From NCBI GenBank assembly GCA_900319385.1, contig ONOG01000021.1:1-54166 (forward strand): DNA of 54,166 bases. Direction: 5' to 3'. This DNA comes from an uncultured Prevotellaceae bacterium. GTDB lineage: Bacteria > Bacteroidota > Bacteroidia > Bacteroidales > Bacteroidaceae. The translations under genes and the position numbers were made by a program. Numbering within the stretch: the first letter of the stretch is position 1; every line of letters begins with the position of its first letter. Shown here piece after piece: positions 33,962 through 42,030 of the stretch. Below the pieces are notes generated by a model. It had not been told where the DNA came from. It was given only the letters and a program-made list of their open reading frames with translations, and searched no databases.

Positions 33962-34004
33962 AATTCCCCATCACGCACTAAAGAGTGTTGATGGGGAATT
34001 ATTT
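33962..34004. terminator. Bidirectional terminator after the DUF349 gene
   Basis: AATTCCCCATCA (33962-33973) and TGATGGGGAATT (33989-34000) form a 12-bp perfect stem with inner CACT/AGTG pairs. A short T-rich stretch follows on the plus strand. The lipoprotein gene on the other strand ends at 34083, so it may serve both. Confidence 0.8.
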
Positions 34005-34082
34005 TATGTGTTAATGTTTGCCGGTACAAAAGTTGAATACCCCTATTATGAAAATCGCATTTAATATCCTATATGGGGGCTA

Positions 34083-34538
34083 TCAGAAGCGCGTGAAGGA
34101 AAGTCGGAGTGTAGGAGTGGAAAGGTAGAGGTGGGAGGAGTTGAGGGTCTCGACAGTAAAGGTTTCTTTCAGTTGATTGATGCCGAAAGGTTGCAGCTTT
34201 TTGATGTCTTCAACATCCTTATCACCTGTGTACTGATAGGATTCGCGTGGTTCACTGAGTGTGAGCTTACCTCCGCTGTGGTCGAAGCGGAAGAGGATAG
34301 GTCGTGCGTCGTCTTGATATTTATCTTCGACGCTAAGTAGATTCATTTGAACAGACCAGAATATGCCTTGCTCGCTAAGATCGAGCATACCTCCTGTGGC
34401 AAGTGTATCTACTCTTGTGAGTTTCCAAAATCCATCAAGCTGACCATTGTTCGAGGTTTCAAGCTTGCATGATGATAGGGAGAGCAGGACGCAGAGCGTA
34501 CAAAGGAGGAACGATGTGTGCAGTTTTATCTTTTTCAT
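34083..34538 (-). CDS. Lipocalin-like lipoprotein
   Basis: A 151-residue lipoprotein: the signal ends in LLSLSSCKLE with the lipobox Cys at residue 24. GQLDGFWKLTRVDTLATGG resembles the opening strand of Bacteroidales lipocalin-like proteins (G-x-W-x-L). Several beta strands follow (WSVQMNLL, PILFRFDHSGGKLTLSEP), with the closing LYLSTPTLRLSFTRF. I do not recognise a specific family. Its start overlaps the end of the Wzi-type gene by 4 nt (ATGA), so the two are translationally coupled and may work together at the outer membrane. Confidence 0.75.
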   Translation of the reverse strand: MKKIKLHTSFLLCTLCVLLSLSSCKLETSNNGQLDGFWKLTRVDTLATGGMLDLSEQGIFWSVQMNLLSVEDKYQDDARPILFRFDHSGGKLTLSEPRESYQYTGDKDVEDIKKLQPFGINQLKETFTVETLNSSHLYLSTPTLRLSFTRF

Positions 34539-36133
34539 TTGCAGAGGATGCCAGTTTTGCGGATGGTGAGTTGTGTACCGAAGTTATCGCCGACAATGGT
34601 TCCGTGGTCATAGCCAAGGGCCAGACCGATGCTCCATCCGCGAAGCAGTGGTGTAGATGCAGGGCTGAAAGCATATTGTGCCTCAGCGAAGAGGCTGAGC
34701 TGACGACGGGAAGCAGTGAAGGGGCGGGAGTAGGAACCGAATCCTTCTTGCCAAGTTCCCAAGACACGGTAGTCAAGCTGTGGGGTAGGGCGTCCGCTGA
34801 AAGCGAGGTGGAAGGCCATGAAGCGGTTGTTCTCAATCTCGATGTTCCCATCGTCGTTATAGAGCGGAGAACGGTAGAGGGGATTGCCGATGACTTGTCC
34901 CCAGTGTTGCCACCCTGGATAGAGCATGTGGTTGTAGTAATTGTCTTGTCCGCCGATGTGGTCACTAATGGCCGGGTTATGGTCATGGTAGATGGGGCCA
35001 GACTGATATTTGGTGTACATATACTCGAAGACGATGTCTCGGAGCCATGTACCTCGTTTGAGATTAAGATCTGCGCCGAGCAGCATATCCTTGAGTCCGT
35101 AGAGCAAATATCGTCTTTCCTTGCGTGTGTTCCACTGTGAGCCAGTTCCATATCCGTCGTAGTCGAGGTGGAAGAGGCCGGAATGGTCTTCGAAAAAGTG
35201 GTCGATATAGACTCCGAGACGCCAGTTGCGGCGGTCATAGTTGACGCGAAGCATCCAGCTGCCGAGCTGATTGCCTTCCGCATTTTGGAAAGCTGCGTTT
35301 TTCTCATAGCTGTCGCCTCCACCAGGGATGAAGGCATGCCAGAAGGCTTTGGCACCAGTCTCATTCTTTATCTCGGTCATCACTCCTCCAATGGGGCGAT
35401 AGGTGGTGCCACCGAACTGGGCAGCCATCTCAAGTCCTGCTTCGAGCGAGAGAGGGTAGTCATAGTCTTCGTTGGCAATACGCAAGTAGCCAGCCTTGCT
35501 ATGGAAGAGTGCGTGGTCGGCATAGCGTGTGAGGCGATGCGTGAAATCGTGCTGCCACGTATCGTCGGTCATCATGCCGTAGGCGATGTGTCCCTTGAGT
35601 TGGAGCCAACCACGGGTAAGAGGAACAACCCACCAGTCAGGTAATCCGATGCGCACTTGAGGAATGGGGCGTGCATTGATACCGAGGGTTTGAGAACCCG
35701 TACTAAGACGATTGTTCTTCATCTCCATCGGTCGTTCTTTCGCACCAATCGACAGTTCGCCAGCACGATATTGTATATCGGCATAGAGCTGTTGGACAAT
35801 GAGCGTGCTGGTGTAGTTGCCAGCCAAAGCGAAGTCTGCTCCATAACCCAGTCGCCACTTGTAAGTCGAGTCGGTGTGTGCATCACGGAAGATGCCTGCG
35901 CGGAAGTAAACGGAATTGCGCTCGACCGACGATAGACCGTGGCGGTTGCTCGTAAGCCAGAAAGGCGCATGATCACCCGTACTGAGAGTCGTACTCAGCT
36001 CGGTACTGTACTTCAGAGCGTGTGCCGACCGGCTGAGCATGGTAGTGCTATCGACTGTGTACTCGAAGTCTTGAGCATGAAGTCCAAGGGCTCCCATGCT
36101 CAAGACAACGAGGCTTAACAAGGCATGACGCAT
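34535..36133 (-). CDS. Capsule assembly Wzi-type outer-membrane protein
   Basis: The 532 residues start with a signal peptide (MRHALLSLVVLSMGALGLHA). They show alternating aromatic beta strands over the full length with motifs such as HAPFWLTSNRHGLSSVERNS, FALAGNYTSTLIVQQLYADI and LSIGAKERPMEMKNNRLSTG. This is the pattern of the Bacteroidetes capsule-assembly Wzi family, outer-membrane barrels that help retain surface polysaccharide. The Wzc-type kinase at 22200 could belong to the same process but is not linked. The ending TIRKTGILCK is less barrel-like than usual. It is coupled to the downstream lipoprotein by a 4-nt overlap and lies 30 nt after rny. Confidence 0.85.
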   Translation of the reverse strand: MRHALLSLVVLSMGALGLHAQDFEYTVDSTTMLSRSAHALKYSTELSTTLSTGDHAPFWLTSNRHGLSSVERNSVYFRAGIFRDAHTDSTYKWRLGYGADFALAGNYTSTLIVQQLYADIQYRAGELSIGAKERPMEMKNNRLSTGSQTLGINARPIPQVRIGLPDWWVVPLTRGWLQLKGHIAYGMMTDDTWQHDFTHRLTRYADHALFHSKAGYLRIANEDYDYPLSLEAGLEMAAQFGGTTYRPIGGVMTEIKNETGAKAFWHAFIPGGGDSYEKNAAFQNAEGNQLGSWMLRVNYDRRNWRLGVYIDHFFEDHSGLFHLDYDGYGTGSQWNTRKERRYLLYGLKDMLLGADLNLKRGTWLRDIVFEYMYTKYQSGPIYHDHNPAISDHIGGQDNYYNHMLYPGWQHWGQVIGNPLYRSPLYNDDGNIEIENNRFMAFHLAFSGRPTPQLDYRVLGTWQEGFGSYSRPFTASRRQLSLFAEAQYAFSPASTPLLRGWSIGLALGYDHGTIVGDNFGTQLTIRKTGILCK

Positions 36134-36163
36134 AATTATGATATAGTATTTATAATGATAAAA

Positions 36164-37699
36164 TCACTTTGCGAAGCTGACAGCACGAGTTTCACGGATG
36201 ACAGTAATCTTCACCTGTCCGGGATAGGTCATCTCGTCCTGAATCTTCTTGGCGATGTCGGCACTAAGTGTTTCTGTTTCCTTATCGCTAATCTTGTCGG
36301 CTCCGACGATGACACGAAGTTCACGACCAGCTTGAATGGCGTAAGTCTTAGTGACGCCTGGATAGGCGAGAGCCAGTTGCTCAAGGTCGTGAAGACGCTT
36401 GATATAGGCTTCTACAATTTCGCGGCGAGCACCAGGTCGTGCACCACTGATGGCATCGCACACTTGTACAATCGGTGCGAGCAAGGTGGTCATCTCCATC
36501 TCGTCGTGGTGGGCACCGATGGCATTGACGATGTCCGGCTTCTCCTTAAATTGCTCAGCCAGTTTGGCACCATAGAGGGCATGGGGCGTTTCGGGATCTT
36601 CGTCTGGCACCTTTCCAATATCGTGGAGCAAACCGGCACGGCGTGCTTTCTTGGGGTTCAAGCCCAATTCGCTGGCCATGACAGCAGCGAGGTTGGCTGT
36701 TTCGCGCGAGTGTTGGAGCAGGTTCTGCCCGTAGGACGAGCGATATTTCATCTTGCCGACCATACGAATGAGCTCGGGGTGCAGACCATGAATGCCGAGG
36801 TCGATGGCAGTGCGTTTACCGGTTTCGATGATTTCTTCTTCAACCTGGCGTGTTACCTTGGCAACAACTTCTTCAATGCGAGCAGGGTGTATGCGTCCGT
36901 CCGCAACAAGTTGGTGGAGGGCCAAGCGGCAGATTTCGCGGCGAACGGGGTCAAATGCACTGATGACGATGGCTTCGGGAGTGTCATCTACCACAATTTC
37001 AGTTCCGGTTGCAGCTTCGAGGGCGCGGATGTTGCGACCTTCACGTCCGATAACACGACCTTTCACTTCGTCCGAGTCAATGTGGAAAACGGTGACAGAG
37101 TTTTCGATGGCTGTTTCGGTGGCAACACGCTGAATGCTCTGAATGACAATGCGTTTGGCTTCTTTGGTAGCTGTCATCTTGGCATCATCAACAATTTCAT
37201 TGATGTACTGCTGAGCCTGCGACTTGGCCTCGTCTTTCAGGCTTTCGACCAGATGTTCTTTGGCTTCCTCGGCAGAGAGACCGCTGATGGCTTCGAGGCG
37301 TTCACGCTCTTGTTCCGTCATCTTGTCCAAATCAGCCTTCTTCTGGTCAAGCAGGGCTGTCTGACGTTCCAAGTTTTCCTGCAGTTTGTCTGTTTCGGAC
37401 TTTCGACGCTGCAACTCTTCGTGTCGTTGGTTGAGTGAGAGTTCGCGTTGCTTCATCTTATTCTCGGCCTGCTGCAGCTTTTGGTTGCGCTGAGCCACTT
37501 CCTTTTCGAGTTCCGACTTCTTGTTCAGGAACTTCTCCTTTACCTCGAGTAGTTTGTTCTTTTTGATGGTTTCTGCCTGATTTTCGGCTTCCTTCATAGC
37601 TTGGTTGTACTTCTGCTTCAGCACATAGCGGAAGATAATATATCCGCAGGCAATTCCTACAAGCAGACAAACGATTGAGGCAATTATGGTTACTTCCAT
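36164..37699 (-). CDS. rny: Ribonuclease Y
   Basis: A membrane-anchored endoribonuclease that starts mRNA decay. The 511 residues show an N-terminal membrane helix ([19 protein letters not shown]), then a long coiled coil (about 30-195). The KH domain contains [20 protein letters not shown], and the HD domain has the metal motif [20 protein letters not shown] and [10 protein letters not shown]. The end [20 protein letters not shown] is typical. It is read with the downstream Wzi-type gene (30-nt gap), while zapA and a possible 6S RNA lie upstream. Confidence 0.96.
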   Translation of the reverse strand: MEVTIIASIVCLLVGIACGYIIFRYVLKQKYNQAMKEAENQAETIKKNKLLEVKEKFLNKKSELEKEVAQRNQKLQQAENKMKQRELSLNQRHEELQRRKSETDKLQENLERQTALLDQKKADLDKMTEQERERLEAISGLSAEEAKEHLVESLKDEAKSQAQQYINEIVDDAKMTATKEAKRIVIQSIQRVATETAIENSVTVFHIDSDEVKGRVIGREGRNIRALEAATGTEIVVDDTPEAIVISAFDPVRREICRLALHQLVADGRIHPARIEEVVAKVTRQVEEEIIETGKRTAIDLGIHGLHPELIRMVGKMKYRSSYGQNLLQHSRETANLAAVMASELGLNPKKARRAGLLHDIGKVPDEDPETPHALYGAKLAEQFKEKPDIVNAIGAHHDEMEMTTLLAPIVQVCDAISGARPGARREIVEAYIKRLHDLEQLALAYPGVTKTYAIQAGRELRVIVGADKISDKETETLSADIAKKIQDEMTYPGQVKITVIRETRAVSFAK

Positions 37700-37705
37700 A
37701 TTATT

Positions 37706-37743
37706 TAAATTAAAAATTAAAAATTATTAAGTTATAAGTTAAA
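37706..37743. repeat. A/T heptad repeat upstream of rny
   Basis: Two to three copies of AAAATTA with a flanking TTAAGTTATAAGTTAA are similar to the runs at 5806, 9048, 14742 and 15620. They probably lie within the rny leader. Confidence 0.5.
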
Positions 37744-37756
37744 TTCATACTAATCC

Positions 37757-37856
37757 AATGTTGTGGCATTACACAATACACACAATGCGGACATCATGCC
37801 TTGAGAGCGAAAATGTCTGCCATCTGAAACTTATGAGCGTTTTCAATACGCCAAAT
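37757..37856 (-). ncRNA. ssrS: Possible 6S RNA between zapA and rny
   Basis: A TAACTTTG box at 37867-37860 (minus strand) would start a transcript near 37854. The following 100 nt can fold as a rod. TTTGGC (37855-37850) pairs with GCCACAA (37767-37761). GC-a-GACAT pairs with ATGTC-c-GC near 37815 and 37792. TGAAAAC/GTTTCA makes a small internal hairpin. A zapA-ssrS neighbourhood is known in proteobacteria, and I recall similar placements near rny in Bacteroidetes. No terminator is visible, and the sequence could simply be the rny leader. Confidence 0.4.
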
Positions 37857-37859
37857 GAT

Positions 37860-37884
37860 CAAAGTTAAGCCTTTTTTAACTTTG
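37860..37884. promoter_or_regulatory. Palindromic promoter-like element CAAAGTTAA/TTAACTTTG
   Basis: CAAAGTTAA, a seven-nt centre and TTAACTTTG form a perfect 9-bp inverted repeat that presents a -7 box (TAACTTTG) on each strand. On the minus strand it would serve rny or the RNA upstream of it, with a poor -33 element; it can also form a hairpin after zapA. Confidence 0.5.
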
Positions 37885-37924
37885 TCATGGCAAGAAAACA
37901 CCTGACGAAGTGAACTTGGGGAAT

Positions 37925-38215
37925 TTACTTCACGATGTCGCTGAGTTCCTTGTCCAGGTCGGCCATCATCTCCATTACAGGAGCCGTGCTGGCCGAATTG
38001 CTGGCATTGACCGCATCGACAGCGGTGTAGAGCATCACCATCGCATAGTAATACTTGTCGGAAGGCAGGGAAGGATAGCGTGTACGGAGTTTGCGCAACC
38101 GGTCCTGAATCAGGGAAGCTGCGTCACGGTACACTTTTTCCTCGTCCGTACTACTAACGGTGAGGGGAAGGTCGATACCTTCGATATTTACCTTGATATT
38201 AAACTTGCCGTCCAT
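37925..38215 (-). CDS. zapA: Cell division protein ZapA
   Basis: ZapA bundles FtsZ filaments at the division site. The 96 residues have the family N terminus FNIKVNIEGIDLPLTVSSTDEEKVYRDAASLIQDRL (beta strands, then a helix). The helical middle is DKYYYAMVMLYTAVDAVN, and a short coiled coil ends it. It starts 6 nt after the stop of a small coiled-coil gene, a pairing that repeats in Bacteroidales and suggests a joint role at the Z-ring. Confidence 0.88.
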   Translation of the reverse strand: MDGKFNIKVNIEGIDLPLTVSSTDEEKVYRDAASLIQDRLRKLRTRYPSLPSDKYYYAMVMLYTAVDAVNASNSASTAPVMEMMADLDKELSDIVK

Positions 38216-38221
38216 ATTTCA

Positions 38222-38521
38222 TCAACTTTCAACACTGAGCATGTTGATACATTTGTTCACATCGCGCACCAGCTTCGTGATTCGCATCTTGGCGTCGTGG
38301 TGTTCGTCGTCGCTGACTTGAATCATTTTTGCCAGTTTCAGATTTTTATAGTCGCTTTGGCTCTGACGGAGCTCAGCTTGCAGACGTTCGATGTCAGCCT
38401 CTTTTCGCTCCAGTTCTGTATATAAGTCGGAGTTCTCCTTCTGCATATCCTTGTAGAGCGAAATCAGTCGGCGAACTTTCGCTTCGAACTGCTTCATTTG
38501 TCTTTTCTCTGAGTCCGTCAT
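38222..38521 (-). CDS. Small coiled-coil protein coupled to ZapA
   Basis: 99 residues, nearly all predicted coiled coil with clear heptads (FEAKVRRLISLYKDMQKEN, LERKEADIERLQAELRQSQ), and a C-terminal KMRITKLVRDVNKCINML segment. No enzyme motif or signal is present. It is encoded 6 nt upstream of zapA, and size and shape recall ZapB-type or division-associated coiled coils. That role is inference from position only. Confidence 0.75.
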   Translation of the reverse strand: MTDSEKRQMKQFEAKVRRLISLYKDMQKENSDLYTELERKEADIERLQAELRQSQSDYKNLKLAKMIQVSDDEHHDAKMRITKLVRDVNKCINMLSVES

Positions 38522-38546
38522 GACCGTTTAGTTTATGATAAATATA

Positions 38547-39200
38547 TTACTTCTTCATCTTCATCTTAGCCTCAGCTTTCTTTACCTCCTCCTGAGAAGG
38601 ATTAGGTTCGCGCTTGGCCAGTACAATCACGTTATAGACATATTCAGCCGTCCATTGCTCGGTAAAACCGAGCGTCTTCTGATAGCGGCGCACACTATAG
38701 ACAGCCTTACGCGTAGCATCGTCCGTCCAGTCGTCTTTCGTAAAGATATCATTCACGGTCTTGTCTGTCACCGTCTTGAACATCTTCTTGAGGAAACCAG
38801 GAATGCGGAATTTCCATTTCATCAGCGTGCCAACCAGCATCATCAGTTCCTGCGAAAAGCCCTGGAACTGGTATAGATACTGTGTCACGTCCTGCTGGCG
38901 TCGGCACCCCTTCTTAATACTCAGGTCGATTTCCTTGAAAAAATTGTCGCTGATGCCGTACAGGTCCTGCAGGAGTTTTTGGCAGGCTTTCTTCTCGCCC
39001 ATGCCCAAACGGTTGTTCACCGTAGCTACATGGAGCGAACGTTTGAAGGCCATCATGTCGGGCAGGGCAGCCACTTGGTTGATGCCCAATTGAGCAGCCA
39101 GAGTGCTTTGGAAGTAGACACGAATCAGCGTCATAAAGTCCTCCATTCCGCCCACCTGTTCCTTCTCTTTCTTTTTAAATATATTCGAAAATATACCCAT
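38547..39200 (-). CDS. Conserved hypothetical protein with Lys-rich ends
   Basis: 217 residues from the ATG at 39200 (MGIFSNIFKKKEKEQVGG); a TTG five codons upstream is less likely. It is mainly helical and cytoplasmic, with no signal peptide or membrane helix. It contains FMTLIRVYFQSTLAAQLGIN, RLGMGEKKACQKLLQDLYG and KKGCRRQQDVTQYLYQFQGF, with a basic tail (EVKKAEAKMKMKK). I do not recognise a family. A TAAATTTG box (39238-39231, minus) supplies a plausible promoter. It heads the cluster leading into the coiled-coil gene and zapA (25-nt gap), so a division- or envelope-linked role is possible. Confidence 0.7.
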   Translation of the reverse strand: MGIFSNIFKKKEKEQVGGMEDFMTLIRVYFQSTLAAQLGINQVAALPDMMAFKRSLHVATVNNRLGMGEKKACQKLLQDLYGISDNFFKEIDLSIKKGCRRQQDVTQYLYQFQGFSQELMMLVGTLMKWKFRIPGFLKKMFKTVTDKTVNDIFTKDDWTDDATRKAVYSVRRYQKTLGFTEQWTAEYVYNVIVLAKREPNPSQEEVKKAEAKMKMKK

Positions 39201-39230
39201 TGTATTGTTAGACAAATATTAAAATTGCTG

Positions 39231-39238
39231 CAAATTTA
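39231..39238 (-). promoter_or_regulatory. Probable promoter of the hypothetical gene upstream of zapA
   Basis: TAAATTTG on the minus strand fits the -7 box, with a TTTG 22 bp upstream (slightly far). The start codon at 39200 lies about 25 nt past the expected transcription start, which supports that ATG over the earlier TTG. Confidence 0.45.
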
Positions 39239-39353
39239 GTAAATTTATTTCATAACTCTGCAAAAATTAACGATTTATTTTTCCTTCTTCAAGCATTTAT
39301 TTGAGTTTTCGTCCGACCAATCCATCTACGTATATGCCTGTGTTTTTTCTGCA

Positions 39354-39447
39354 CTGCGGCATGAATTTTACCATACCGCAGTTCTACGTTCTTTGCACCG
39401 CGGATAAAAATCATTTTTACTGCGGTTGAAATATATATTCACCGCGG
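39354..39447. repeat. Ladder D: five C(T/C)GC(A/G)G palindromes at exact 22-bp pitch
   Basis: Cores CTGCGG (39354), CCGCAG (39376), CCGCGG (39398), CTGCGG (39420) and CCGCGG (39442) are spaced by exactly 22 bp four times. The best site extends to ACCGCGGT. The 16-bp spacers are A/T-rich and unrelated. It lies between the stop of the DUF4886 gene (39487) and the promoter of the hypothetical gene. The geometry matches ladders A-C but with another core. Confidence 0.85.
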
Positions 39448-39486
39448 TATGGCGAAAATGTTATGTGCAGAGCAGTTGTGTTTGGC

Positions 39487-40428
39487 TTACTGTCCTGCGA
39501 ACTCGCTGATTACGTTTTGGTTAGCTACAGCCAGACGGGCGCAATTTTGGAGGAGGCGTCGGTTTTTGTTATTTACTTGGTTCGGATCGGAGGATTTGCC
39601 TATGATGGAGAAATCGTCGCGAATACTTCGTCCCATGGCTGGTCCGATGATGGATTCAAAGAATGTGCAGGCAGCAACATAGCGCCCCATGTAGTTGTCA
39701 AGATGCTGACCGTCTCGGCAAAATTCGTTGTTTTGTTGAAAGGTTTTGTTGGCTGCTCGTGCGTTCTGTATGGCTGTGCCGCAGGGAATGATGAGGTCAA
39801 TACCACTGTTGGCTCGCATCTTCTGGACGGATTGCACGATTTGTCTCCACATGCTTTCTTGTGTGGGATAGGTCTTGCCAATCTCCTTGTGGGTGGAGGC
39901 GTATGCCCAGGTCTGGTTGAAGGCGAAGGTAGTGCGGGGACTGGTTGTGACGAGGCGGAATGCCTGTATGATGCGGGAGAGGTAGGGTTCGTAGCTGGTG
40001 TAGTTGCCTGACTCGAGCGAGTATTGTTGGAAGACGACTACATCGTATGGCACGCGTCGCATAGCTTCGCGGATGGTGATGCTGCCGTCGAGTTTGGTGG
40101 TTCCGCGACTGTTGTACTGGTAGAAGTCGTAAACGGCTTTGTCGCTTTTGAAATATTCATAATGTTGACGCATAGAGCAACCACCTTTGTAGAGTACATA
40201 GACGTTGACGGTGTTGATGCCCATTGACGAGAGTATGTCGGGGAGCAGGGCACTGGTGTCAATTGAGAAACTGTTGCCAATGAAGAGTACGTCGAGTTTG
40301 ACTGGCATGTATGGCAGCGACTGGTTGCTCAGGTAGGGCGTCTGGGCAAAAGAAACAGCTCCCCCAATTTCTCCTAAAGAGGGGAGAACCAACAGGGAGA
40401 GCATGAGAAAGAGCTTGATGCGTTTCAT
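39487..40428 (-). CDS. Secreted DUF4886 SGNH-type hydrolase-like protein
   Basis: The 313 residues have an N-terminal signal (MKRIKLFLMLSLLVLPSL) whose end is unusual. Residues 18-24 (LGEIGGA) come from a C/G-rich palindromic repeat that separates the hydrophobic core from the expected VSFAQ cleavage site. The SGNH-like block is LDVLFIGNSFSIDTSALLPD (Ser in GNS), then GGCSMRQHYEYF, VVVFQQYSLESGNY, and CRDGQHLDNYMGRYVAA with a candidate Asp/His pair. DUF4886 members are common in Bacteroidales and may deacylate glycans; no substrate is known to me. It stands alone, with repeats on both sides. Confidence 0.82.
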   Translation of the reverse strand: MKRIKLFLMLSLLVLPSLGEIGGAVSFAQTPYLSNQSLPYMPVKLDVLFIGNSFSIDTSALLPDILSSMGINTVNVYVLYKGGCSMRQHYEYFKSDKAVYDFYQYNSRGTTKLDGSITIREAMRRVPYDVVVFQQYSLESGNYTSYEPYLSRIIQAFRLVTTSPRTTFAFNQTWAYASTHKEIGKTYPTQESMWRQIVQSVQKMRANSGIDLIIPCGTAIQNARAANKTFQQNNEFCRDGQHLDNYMGRYVAACTFFESIIGPAMGRSIRDDFSIIGKSSDPNQVNNKNRRLLQNCARLAVANQNVISEFAGQ

Positions 40429-40545
40429 TGTTAATAGCTATTATTGAACGTGAAGCGACCGCGTCGCTGGTCGTGAAGCGTGAAGCGATCGTTATACTAA
40501 TTTATAACGATATAACGATTTGTTTTATTGTCTAAATTTTAGTGT

Positions 40546-40601
40546 TTAGAGTTTGGTGTTGAACGTGAAGTGACCGCTTCACGTTCAACACCAAACTCTA
40601 A
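40546..40601 (-). terminator. 25-bp perfect hairpin closing the trp operon
   Basis: TTAGAGTTTGGTGTTGAACGTGAAG (arm 40546-40570) and its perfect complement (40577-40601) are separated by six nt. The inner arm includes the trpA stop codon. On the minus strand the sequence after the stem is only moderately T-rich. GAACGTGAAG followed by GACCGC also occurs at 40447, so the hairpin belongs to a local repeat family. I see no gene in 40429-40597. Confidence 0.7.
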
Positions 40602-41392
40602 GCATTCAAAACAGTTTTAAGTTTTTGAATGGCATGTGTGGCATCGTTTGTCTGGTCGAGCAGGCTGACGAATTTAGATCCGATGATGGCTCCCGATGCG
40701 TTGCGCTGAGCGGATTCAAGGGTTTGTCGGTTGCTGATGCCGAAGCCTATCATTCGAGGATTACGCAAATGCATGGCGTTGATGCGCTCGAAGTAAGCTT
40801 GCTTCTGAGCATCGAACTCCTGCTGTGCCCCTGTGGTGGCTGCAGACGAAACCATATAGATAAATCCGTCGGTATGTTGGTCGATGAATCGGATGCGTTC
40901 GTCGCTCGTTTCGGGTGTGATGAGCATGATGATTCGCAGGTCATAACGGTCGGCGATGGGTTTGTAGTCGGCGAGATAGTCTTTGAACGGTAAGTCGGGT
41001 ATGATGACGCCATCAATGCCAACCGCGTTACAACACTGGCAGAAGTGTTCAAAACCAAACTGCATGATAGGGTTGAGATAGCCCATGAGCAGGAGTGGAA
41101 GGGCATCCCCAACACCTCCATCGGAGGGACTTTTGCGGATTCCTTCGAGTTGAGCGAGGAGCATCTTTAGGGTCATCCCATTTCGTAATGCCACGGTAGC
41201 TGCATCTTGTATGACGGGACCATCGGCCATAGGGTCGGAGAACGGGATGCCGATTTCGATCATGTCAATACCGTTTTTAGATAGTGCGCGGATGGTGTCG
41301 GCGGTGGCGTCAAGTTTTGGATGGCCAGCGCAGAAATAGATGGAGAGGATGTTCTCTCGCTTTTGGTTGAAGAGTTGGTTGATACGATTCAT
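40598..41392 (-). CDS. trpA: Tryptophan synthase alpha chain
   Basis: TrpA cleaves indole-3-glycerol phosphate to indole, which passes to TrpB. The 264-residue TIM barrel has the catalytic Glu46 in [19 protein letters not shown], with Asp57 as second catalytic residue, and the phosphate site GFGISN. Residues 87-99 ([13 protein letters not shown]) stand in the short segment before the LLLMGYLNP strand. They are encoded by a palindromic repeat (CCTCC ATC GGAGG at 41115-41127) and look like an insertion that kept the frame. Its start overlaps trpF by 4 nt. It is the last gene of the operon. Confidence 0.96.
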   Translation of the reverse strand: MNRINQLFNQKRENILSIYFCAGHPKLDATADTIRALSKNGIDMIEIGIPFSDPMADGPVIQDAATVALRNGMTLKMLLAQLEGIRKSPSDGGVGDALPLLLMGYLNPIMQFGFEHFCQCCNAVGIDGVIIPDLPFKDYLADYKPIADRYDLRIIMLITPETSDERIRFIDQHTDGFIYMVSSAATTGAQQEFDAQKQAYFERINAMHLRNPRMIGFGISNRQTLESAQRNASGAIIGSKFVSLLDQTNDATHAIQKLKTVLNA

Positions 41393-42030
41393 TGTTGTGG
41401 ATTTTGTGTTAATTCTTTAATGAATGTTTTGATGGCAGTGACGTCCTTGAGGGCAGGTGTGGTTTCGAAGCGTGAATTGATATCTACACCAGCGAATTTT
41501 GGCAGGTGGAGTTGGCGCACTCGTACAGCATCGTCAGGGCCGATGCCACCCGTTATCAGGAATGGGTTAGGGAGTTGGTAGGCCTCAAGTAGTTGCCAGT
41601 CGAACTGTTGTCCGCTTCCTCCGTAGTATCCTGCGGCGAGTCGTTTTTTTGTTTCGAAAAGGAAATAGGCGACATCGCCGACATAAGTTCCAGCCTTTTG
41701 AAGGTCCTGCTCGCATGCCAGCGGTATCATTTTGATGATCTGCACATCAGGGGAGAGTCTATTATGCAACTGCCGAACGAAGGCTGGCGATTCGTTGCCA
41801 TGTAGCTGAACAAGATGAAGCCCGAAATCCTGTACTTTCTGCAGGATGGTTGATTGGGCGTCATCGACAAACACACCGACTCGTTTGCAGCGTTTTGGCA
41901 AGTAGGTAGGGATGGACGGAACGTAGCGCGGCGAACGTGGATGGAAAATGAATCCCATCCAGTCGGCGCCTGCCTGTTCGACGGCACGAATGTTGTCTGC
42001 GTTGCGCATGCCGCATACCTTTACAATCAT
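41389..42030 (-). CDS. trpF: Phosphoribosylanthranilate isomerase
   Basis: TrpF turns N-(5-phosphoribosyl)anthranilate into its ribulose form. The 213 residues start [20 protein letters not shown] with the catalytic Cys in [31 protein letters not shown] and the catalytic Asp region [14 protein letters not shown] follow, then the phosphate-binding [10 protein letters not shown]. Four-nt overlaps with both trpC upstream and trpA downstream indicate translational coupling. TrpF is separate from TrpC here, not fused as in enteric bacteria. Confidence 0.95.
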   Translation of the reverse strand: MIVKVCGMRNADNIRAVEQAGADWMGFIFHPRSPRYVPSIPTYLPKRCKRVGVFVDDAQSTILQKVQDFGLHLVQLHGNESPAFVRQLHNRLSPDVQIIKMIPLACEQDLQKAGTYVGDVAYFLFETKKRLAAGYYGGSGQQFDWQLLEAYQLPNPFLITGGIGPDDAVRVRQLHLPKFAGVDINSRFETTPALKDVTAIKTFIKELTQNPQQ

